The translations under genes and the position numbers were made by a program. Shown piece after piece: positions 55,891-64,000 of a DNA stretch of 64,000 nucleotides. The stretch comes from Cephalopachus bancanus. Lineage: Eukaryota > Chordata > Mammalia > Primates > Tarsiidae. The stretch is taken from positions 1,612,001-1,676,000 of the forward strand of contig JAPVLO010000384.1 in the NCBI GenBank assembly GCA_027257055.1. Direction: 5' to 3'. Below the pieces are notes generated by a model. The model was not told where the DNA came from. It was given only the letters and a program-made list of their open reading frames with translations, and ran no database searches. Every line of letters starts with the position of its first letter. Positions within the stretch are counted from its first letter, which is position 1.

Positions 55891-56891
55891 ACCAATGACA
55901 TTGTCACAAAAGACTAGAGGAGGTCAAGAAGCAAGCCATGCATATAACTCGGGAGTGGGAATGCCAAGCCGAAAGAAACCTCACATCCCATAGCCTTGAG
56001 GTGGCAGCATGTGCCTGGCATGATGGAGAAGACACAGAGGTGGCCTTGGATACTCCCTGCAGTAAGCAGGGAGAGGACAGTAATAGACAGGATTGGAGAG
56101 GCCAAAGGATTTGAGTGCTTAGTGATAATGTTCAGTTTTGCTCCTTTGAGGTGGACTGAAGAGTTTGGAGCAAGGGATAATAAGATCTGACCCCTACTTT
56201 GAGCAGCTTGAAATTTCTACCAAAAAGAGCCAGAATCACTCTCTGTGGTATCGATAATAAACTCTAGGAGGTTAAGGCAGTAACAAGAAACCTAGTAGGA
56301 GGCTATTGATTATTTTAGTAGGCCACTGATGCTGAGTCTGAAGTTTATAGGAGATATCTGGTATAGAGACAAATATTTCTAAGTGCGACGACACCAGAAA
56401 TAAGCTTTAAAATATTTCAGCATAAGAGATAGAATATTATGCATTTATTAGTTCAACTGCATTCAAGGGGTAGTTAATTTTTCTTGGAGGAAATACTTTA
56501 TATACATGAGGGGTGAGCACGTTTAGTCAAAAGGCAACCTACAAGCATTGTAACTGTCATTATCCCTGATCAACACCAAGGTGTTGCAAATGAAAGTTAG
56601 AAGAGGATTTTCACGGGCGAATGTAGTGGCTTTTTAGCGAGCATAATGGGCATTACTGTAAATTATGTGTGAATTCAGTTGTATTCAATGTGTACAGATT
56701 AGTAAACTATGTTGGACTTCCCAAAGCTGCTTGTACACGATAATTGAGTCAGGGAAGCTTTATATACCTCACCTTCTAGAATGCCATTCAATGCATGATT
56801 CTAATGTCATTATGGGCTAAATATTCTGGTTGGCTGTTTCAAATATTAGATGAACTGAATCCTGCCTCTAAAATATTGTTGTCCTAGAGAA
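55891..56891. other. Unassigned, possibly old repeat at 56.10-56.35 kb
   Basis: Words such as AGATCTGACCCCTACTTTGA and CTAGTAGGAGGCTATTGATT recall an old common mammalian repeat that I cannot name. No gene recognised. Confidence 0.35.
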
Positions 56892-56903
56892 TCTAGAAGA
56901 TTC

Positions 56904-57215
56904 TTTTTTTCATTTTTTTCCTTTTATTTTTCTTTTTGAGTTGGAGTCTCACTCTGTTGCCAAGGCTGGAATGCAGTGGCATGCTGATGGTCATCACAGC
57001 CTCGACCTGCTGAGCTCAGGAGATCCTTCCACCTCAGCCTTCCAAGTAGCTGGAACTATAGATGTGAGCCACTGTGCCCAGTTAGTTTTTGTGATTTATT
57101 GTAGAGACAAGGTCTCGCCAAGTTGCCCAGACTGGTCTCGAACCCCTGGGCTTAGGTAATCCTCTCACCTCAGCCTCCCAAAGTGCTGGGATTACAGGCT
57201 GAGCCACTGTACCCA
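56904..57215 (-). mobile_element. Alu SINE, antisense, older
   Basis: Long T-rich tail, body GAGTTGGAGTCTCACTCTGT to GAGCCACTGTACCC. Target duplication TCTAGAAGATTC (56892-56903) against TTTAGAAGATTC (57216-57227). CpGs largely decayed. Confidence 0.94.
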
Positions 57216-58544
57216 TTTAGAAGATTCGAAAAAATTATTATAAAATGCAAAAGGCAGTGACTTCATCACAGAAAACAGAGAACTGGCATGGTAACTTTTT
57301 CAAGTTGGCAGAAACAGGTTGCATATGTCTTTTGCGCCTGCCTGTTTATAAAGGTTGGCTTTACATGGCAGGACACGTGGAAGAATGTAGTCTGAGATTT
57401 GTTTTTATTTAAAATCTGGCACTGGAATTCCAGATCGAGATGGCCAATGTGAGGCAGCCAGAGGGAGTTTCTTCAAACAGAGTAAACCAAGACAGAGTTT
57501 TTTCAGCATCAAAAGAAAAATGGGTCCAGCAGCACACCTCATGAATTCTCCAAAGGAGTGATTATAACTGTTTTGAACAAAAAAGAAAAAAACACGTCCA
57601 TGGACCTAGGATGAAACTGGACAGACTCCTGCCTGTACCTACCTAGTCCACTACAGACTCTGGACAGAGTGGGTAAGGTCAGTGATGGGAATTCAGGAAT
57701 TCTGTGTTCTTGCCACACACCTGCAGTGCTCTACAGGCCTTGTGGGTACCCAACTCCTCATGGGAACCTGTCTTTCCCTCCACCACGCTCTGCCAGGGAG
57801 TGGCAGGAATTCAATCTTTGCAGGGCAGAGTGGTTGCTTTCCAGCTGGCTTGGGAGGGGACAGACTCCAAGGGCAAATTCTGGAGCCACAGACCATCCCT
57901 GACTAGGTGGGTGGCCTGAGAACACCTGAGTCCTGCTGCACCTTGACATTCAGATGGCAGACTGCCTGTGACCGAGGTGGGAGCCAGGCAGGATGGGTTG
58001 CCCTAGCAATGTCTCACTCTGTTCGAGAAGTTTTTCTGGATCTGTTTTGCAAAACAGTGTCATCTCTGTGTCCTGGGCCTCCCTCCTCACCCCCACTGGG
58101 GCTGCTAAGAGTGCATACTTGCAAGGTGCTTCATCTCCCTTTCCCTGCACACCCTTGAAGTCTTAAAATAGAGAAATTGCAGAATCTCCAGAGCCCTGTC
58201 TTCTGTCTAGGCTGGCTGGGTATTTCCTTGAAGCAACACTCACCAAGAAGAAACCCTACAGCCACCATGTTAGCTGACTTTCTTCCACAAGTGTGATCTC
58301 CTGGCTGGAGTACAGCACACCACATCGGCTATGCTATCTCAGCTTTAGAGAAGGCTGGATCTCAACAGCACTTTCCAAACCACTCCTGACACTTCAAACT
58401 CCTTGAGCCAGGTATCTATCACAGGGTTGCCACATCTGACAACTGAGAAACTCACCACATCAAGTCTGTGTATAACCAAAGGAACCTTACAGTACCTATA
58501 TCAACCAACTGCCAATCTCAGGCAAGAAGAAATAGTCAATGCTG

Positions 58545-59480
58545 ATGAAAGGGAACCAGAAAAATAATTCTGAGAATGTAAAAAAAGAGTCAACTGGCAC
58601 CCCAACAGACTACACCAAGTCATCAGCAATGCACCCTAACCAAAATAAAATTGTGGAAATTCCAGACATAGATTTCAAATTGTTCATGATAAAACCAATC
58701 AGTTCATTTTAGGAGAGAGTTGAAAACCACATAAAGAAATTTTCAAAATAACTATTCAGGACATGAATGAAAAATTATCCATAGGTATAGACACCTTTAA
58801 AAAAAAGAAAAAAGCTGAAATCCTAGAAATGAAAAAAGCATTTAGGGGAGTACAAAGTACAGAGGAAAATTTTAATAACAGACCTGAATAAGCAGAAGAA
58901 AGAACCTCAGAAGTTGAAGATAAGGCTTTTGAATTAACTCAGTTAGATAAGCATCAAGAGAATGGAGCAAAATCCCCCCAAAATGTGGGAGTGTGTAAAA
59001 CATCCAAACCTAAGAATCATAGGTGTTCCTGAGGAAGAGGAGAAAGCGACAGGTTTGGAAAATCTATTTGAGGGTTTAATGGGGGAAAAAAAACTTCTCG
59101 GATTTCGCCAGAGAACCCCCAGATGATCTTTCTCAAAACACCATCCAAAGGCACATAATCATCAAGCCATGAAAACTTGTTGTGAAGGAAAGATTTTAAA
59201 AGCCATGCAACAAGAGAAACAAATAACTTAAAAGGTTAATCTGTCAGACTAACAACAGACTTTTCAGAAGAAACCCTACAAACCTAAAGGGGTTGGGGCC
59301 TCATCTTCAATCTCCTCAAACGGAATACTGTCAGCCAAGGATTTTGTATCACTCAAAACAAAGTTTCATCAATGAAGGAGAAATAAATTCCTTCACAGAC
59401 AAGCCAATACTGAGGGAATTTCTCACCACTAGACTGACTCTACAAGAGTCAAAATACAGCAGTAGAAAAATGCTGGAAAT
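58545..59480 (+). pseudogene. L1 copy B ORF1 remnant
   Basis: Begins near ATGAAAGGGAACCAGAAAAA. Runs through a Glu/Lys-rich coiled-coil segment, the RNA-binding stretch near 59000-59060 (AATCATAGGTGTTCCTGAGG) and a C-terminal piece readable at 59293-59532 (INSFTDKPILREFLTTRLTL). Multiple stops and frame changes. Confidence 0.82.
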
Positions 59481-59557
59481 CATAAAGTTCACAGACTTTG
59501 TGGAACACCAGCACAATAGAGAAAACAAATAAACAAAGCAACCAAACAACAACCAGT

Positions 59558-62500
59558 ATGATGTATAGAATAGTTCGTTGCATATCATTATTAACTCCGA
59601 ATGTAAATGTTCTTAATGTCCCCCTAAAAAGATCTAGAGAGAATGGATAAAAACACACAACTCAAATATCTGCTGCCTTCAAGAGACCCACTTAACTCAA
59701 AAACACTTCTATAGACTCAAGATCAAAGATTGAGAAAAAATATTCCATGAAAATGGAAGCCAAGAATAAACAGGAATAGCCAATCTCATATCAGATTTTA
59801 AAAGGACTTAAAATTGACAACAAAAAAAGACAAAGATGATTATTATATAATGATAGAGGAATCAATTCAATGAGAATACATAACAATTTAAAATATATAT
59901 GTACCTAACGCCTAACAGAGCCCCATTATTTAAGAAACAAATTCTACTAGACCTACAAATAGAGATAAACGATACAATAATAGTGGGATAACTCAACACT
60001 CCACTTGTGGCAAAAGATAGATCATCAAGGCAGAAAGTCAGCAAATAAAAAGAAAAAAACAAAAACCACAGCATCAAGCAGGACTCTAGAAGACACTGAA
60101 CTAACAGACATTTATAGAACATTCCATCCCCAAACCACAGAATACAATTGTTTTATAAGCAAACATTCTCCAAGACAGACCATGTGATAAGCCAAAAATC
60201 AAGTTTCTACAAATTCAAAAAAATCAAAACCATACCAGACAAAATCAGACACAATCAAACCACAGTGAAATAAAACTAGAAATTAACACTAAGAAGAACT
60301 TGTGAACCCAAACATAGATATGGAAATGAAACAACTTGCTCCTGAATGATCTGTGGATCAACAATGAAATCAAGATGGATTTAAACATTTCTTTAAATGA
60401 ATGACAACAATAAAACAAGTTATCAAAACCTCTGGGAAACAGTCAAGCTGTGCTCAGAAGGAAGTTTATAGCATTTAAGGCCTACATCAATAAGAATGAA
60501 AGATCACATGTTGACAACCTAATGTCACACCTCAAGGAAATAGAAAAACAAACAAACAAAACCTAAAGGTAGCAGAAGAAAAAAAAAAGGAAGTTTAAAG
60601 CAGAACTAAGTGAAATGAAATGAAAACAAATACAAAGGATCAATAAAACAAAAAGTTGGTTCTGTGAAAAGATAAGCAAAATTGATAGACCACTGACTAA
60701 ATTAATTAAGAAATGAACAAAGAAACTCAAATTAACTTAGTCCAAAATGAAAAAGAAGACACTACAACTGATATGGCGGAAATTCAAGATTATCCAAAAC
60801 TATTAAGAATACCTCTATGCAAACACTAGATAATCTAGAGGAAATGTGTAAATTATTGGAAACAAACAACCCCTGAACCTTTGGATCAGAAAGTAATAGA
60901 AACCCTGAGCAGACCAATAACGAGTAATGAGATTGAAATGGTAATTTTCAGTCTCCCAACAAAAAATAGTCCAGGACCAAATGGGCTCAGAGTTGAATAC
61001 TCCCAGACCTTCAAAGAAGAACTGGTACCAATTTTACTGAAGCTATTCCACAAGGTTGAAGAGGAAAGAAAATTCACTCTATGAAGCCAGTATCACTCTG
61101 ATATCAAAACTTGGAAAAGACACATTGAAAAAAGAAAACTATAGACCGATATCCTTTATGAACATAGACACAAAAATCCTCAAAAAACATTAGTAAAATA
61201 AAATCAACAGCACATAAAAAAATACACCACAACCAAGTGGGTTTTGTCCTAGGGGAACAAGGATGGTTCAATATATGCAAGTCAATAAATGTGATTTATT
61301 ATATAGCAGAGTTAAACGCAAAAAATCATATAATCATTCCAATAGATGCAGAAAACGCATTTGATAAAATTCATGATAAAAACCCTCAGCAAAATAGACA
61401 CGGAGAGACCATTCCTCAAAATATAAAACTATATGTGAGAAACCCACAGCCAGTGTCACCCTGAATGGATAAAAATTGAACACTGGAACAAAGACAAGGA
61501 TGCCCACTTTCACCACTACTATTCAACATAGTGCTGGAAGTCCTAGCCAGAGCAATTGGGCAAGAAAAAGAAATAAAGGCTATCCACATGGGAAAAGAAG
61601 AGATCAAACCATCTCTGTACGCCAATGTATATGATCTTATACCTAGAGAACACAAAGACTCCTCCAAAAGACTCCCGGACTTCATAAATGAATTAAATAA
61701 AGTTTCAGAATACACACTCAACATGCAAAAGTTAGTCACTGTTAGACACTAATAGTAACCAGGCCGAGAATAAGATCAAGGACTAAATTTTATTTGCAAT
61801 AGCAGCCAAAAAGCTAAAACCTTAGGCATATATTTAACCAAGGAGGTGAAAGATTTCTACAAGGAGAACTGCAAAACTCTGTTGAAATTACTGAGGTTGC
61901 AAACAGATGGAGAAATATTCCATGCTCATAGACTGGAAGAATCAGCATTATTAAAATGAGCACATTATCCAAAGTAATCTACAGATTCAATGCAATCCCT
62001 ATCAAACTAATTTTCACAGAATTAGAAAAAACAATCCTAAAATTCATATGGAAAACACAAAGAGCTAGAATAGCCAAAGCAATCCTAAGCAAAAAGGACA
62101 AAGCTGAATGCATCACATTACTTGACTTCAAATTATACTGCAAGTCTGTAGTAACCAAAACAGCATGGTACTGTACAAGAGCAGACACACGGATCAATGG
62201 AATAGAATAAAGAATTCGGAAATAAACCAAAATACCTACAACCAACTAGTCTTTGGCAAAGCAGACAAAAACAAACACTGGGGAAAGGACACCCTATTCA
62301 ACACATGGTGCTGGGAAAATTGGATAGTCAAATGCCAAAAAATGAAATTTTAGCCTTATCTCTTGCCATATACAAAAATTAACTCAAGATGGATTAAAGA
62401 CTTAAATATCAGATATCAAACAATAAAAATCCCAGAAGAAAAGCTAGGAAAAACTCTTATGGACATCAGCCTTGGTAAATAATTTATGGCTAAAACTCCA

Positions 62501-63390
62501 AAAGCAAATTCATCTAAAATAAGAAGTAAGTGGGACTTAATTAAACTAGGAAGTTTCTGCCTAGCAAAAGAAATCAACAGAGCAGATAGGCAACCTACAG
62601 AATGGGACAACTATATATCTGACAAAGGACTCATATCCAGAATCTACCAAGAGCTCAAACAAATCAGCCAGAAGAAAAGCAAACAACCCCACCAAAAAGT
62701 GAGTAAATGACACAAATAGACATACCTCAAAAGAAAATAGATGAATGACCAACACACATCAGAAAAATGCTCAACGTCCCTCATAACCAGGGAAATGCAA
62801 ATTAAAACCACAATGAGATACCACCTTACACCAGTCAGAATAGCCGTAATTAAAAGACAAAATAAAAGAAAATAAATAAAAAAGAACAGTAGATGCTGGC
62901 ATGTATGCAAAGCAAAGGGAACACTTATACACTGAAAGTGATATGGAGATTACTCAAACCAATTAAAGTAGAACTACTGTTTGATTTAGCAATCCCATTG
63001 CCAGTTATCTACTCTAAGAAAGAGAGGTTGTTATAAAAAGACACCTGCACCCACAGGTGAGAGGTCATTAATAAGACACCTGCTCTTGCATGAATTGAAA
63101 TAAAAAGAGAGGTGGTTAAAAAGACACCTGCATCTGCATGTTCAGCGCAGTACAGTTCACAATTGCAAAGATGTGGCATCAACCTAAATGCCCATCAACC
63201 AGTCTATGGATAATGAAAATGCAGTACACATCCACTATGGAATACTATGCAGCCATAAAAACGAATGAAATCATGCACCTTGCAGCAATGCTGATGGAAC
63301 TGGAGATCATCATCTTAAGTAAACTGATTCAGAAGCCAAACCAAACACGTCCATGTGGAAGCTAAACAGTCACAAAGATGGAAATACTAG
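59558..63390 (+). pseudogene. L1 copy B ORF2 remnant
   Basis: ORF2 from the ATG at 59558. Endonuclease words include LTDIYRTFHP (60101-60130). The reverse transcriptase includes FSLPTKNSPGPNG (60946-60984), [11 protein letters not shown] (61339-61371) and VLARAIGQEKEI (61540-61575). The catalytic box reads YANV at 61618-61629 where F/Y-A-D-D is expected, so both catalytic Asp are lost. C-terminal MEYYAAIKTNEI lies at 63237-63272. Dead element. Confidence 0.9.
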
Positions 63391-63818
63391 ACACTAGGGT
63401 CACCAGTAAAGAGGTAGGGGGTTCAGAAACTGCCTATGAGACACGAAGGTCGCTATCTGGGGAATAGACCACCTGAGATCCAATCTCCACCACTACACAA
63501 CCAGGGATGTCAAAAAATGTCTACACATTTTAAGCAATGTCATCTCTGTATTACTTTTAGTTATGATCAGAAGGTGTCTGGACACTGACGGCAACCACTT
63601 CGAACATCTCTTGCAATTGCAGAAATCACATGTGACTTGTATTCATCTTTTGTTACTGGTATATATTGAGTATTACCATTTTAATAGCTTTTTTTCTTTC
63701 TTAAAAAGTGTATACTTTTTTGGCACCCTCCATGTATGTTCATGTCACCCATACACATGTGTATCCCCTGAATCTGAAAAAATAAAAATAAAGTAAGATG
63801 AAATAAGACCTGGCACTG

Positions 63819-64000
63819 AGATTGTGAGAAAGTGGAAATCCTTCATCTTCTTCATCAGCAACTCAGGTTCAATAGAGTATTTACAGGAGGCTTTTAGTTA
63901 CCAAGATTCACATATACAAACCACTTTGGAAGGGGAGGATTCCCTTATCTTCATTTCCAACATGAAACTTTAGAACGTATTTCTGTTTCTTTTATTACCT
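63819..64000. other. Sequence right of L1 copy B, nothing recognised
   Basis: Short unique end of the window. Confidence 0.5.

Larger units (their letters stand above)
57425..63804 (+). mobile_element. Full-length old L1 (L1 copy B)
   Basis: Complete L1 of about 6.4 kb between AAAATCTGGCACTG (57411-57424) and AAGACCTGGCACTG (63805-63818), a 14-bp target duplication with two differences. Starts GAATTCCAGATCGAGATGGC, has a roughly 1.1-kb 5' UTR, ORF1 and ORF2 regions, a 3' UTR and an AATAAAAATAAAG tail. Both reading frames are broken. Its 5' UTR is homologous to the right end of L1 copy C. Confidence 0.93.

Noticed and set aside
55994..56009. Second CTCF-like site (CCTTGAGGTGGCAGCA)
   Set aside because: Two core positions differ from the consensus, so too weak to annotate.
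1..64000. tRNA, rRNA, snRNA genes or CpG-island promoters
   Set aside because: None recognised on either strand; CpG clusters are confined to young Alus and a microsatellite.

Overview
This is mammalian, almost certainly primate, DNA with no intact protein-coding gene that I can defend. It carries twelve 7SL-derived dimeric Alu copies or pieces, THE1/MST-type and MLT1 LTRs, MIR, MER20 and LINE-1. The Alus share variants that I associate with tarsiers: a head reading GGCTCAGCCTGTAAT, shortened against the anthropoid form, and a linker reading CTACAATAAATC. Several L1 copies share a 3' end, CCTGAATTGTACCCCACATC, that I do not know from human L1. I infer a tarsier (Tarsiidae); this rests on recalled repeat consensus sequences and not on a search.

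Layout. 1-278 is the end of a 25-bp minisatellite. 547-1284 holds an L1 stub and two Alus in opposite orientation. 1.3-9.5 kb is mostly unique AT-rich DNA with an MLT1 LTR and one good CTCF-type motif. 9.5-11.5 kb is a large, old inverted duplication; its right arm was later interrupted by a partial copy of an Alu locus that lies 2.2 kb downstream. 12-17 kb has L1 tails, Alus, a retroviral protease remnant, a perfect 29-bp hairpin and a hAT element. 17.4-18.9 kb is a three-level nest: old LTR-like repeat, class I ERV solo LTR, Alu. 19.5-25.8 kb has two Alus, an MST/THE1 solo LTR and a MIR pair.

25.85-33.48 kb is an old near-full-length L1 on the plus strand with a younger antisense L1 tail in its 5' region. 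33.5-46.5 kb is mainly unique, with MIRs, MER20, L1 tails, one Alu and short tandem duplications. 46.55-51.37 kb is an antisense L1 that lost about 2.5 kb internally and received a mariner, which in turn received an Alu. 51.9-57.2 kb has Alus, a second mariner between inverted L1 arms, a CA/CG-type microsatellite and a palindromic LTR-like fragment. 57.425-63.804 kb is a full-length old L1 bounded by a 14-bp target duplication.

Nothing here works as a pathway. All three long L1s have a mutated reverse-transcriptase catalytic motif (F-I-G-D, Y-D-N-D and Y-A-N-V where F/Y-A-D-D is expected), and both mariners are broken. The value of the window is its history of nested insertions, inverted duplications and local copying, plus a few candidate regulatory sites (a CTCF motif and an LTR promoter with five CCAAT boxes).
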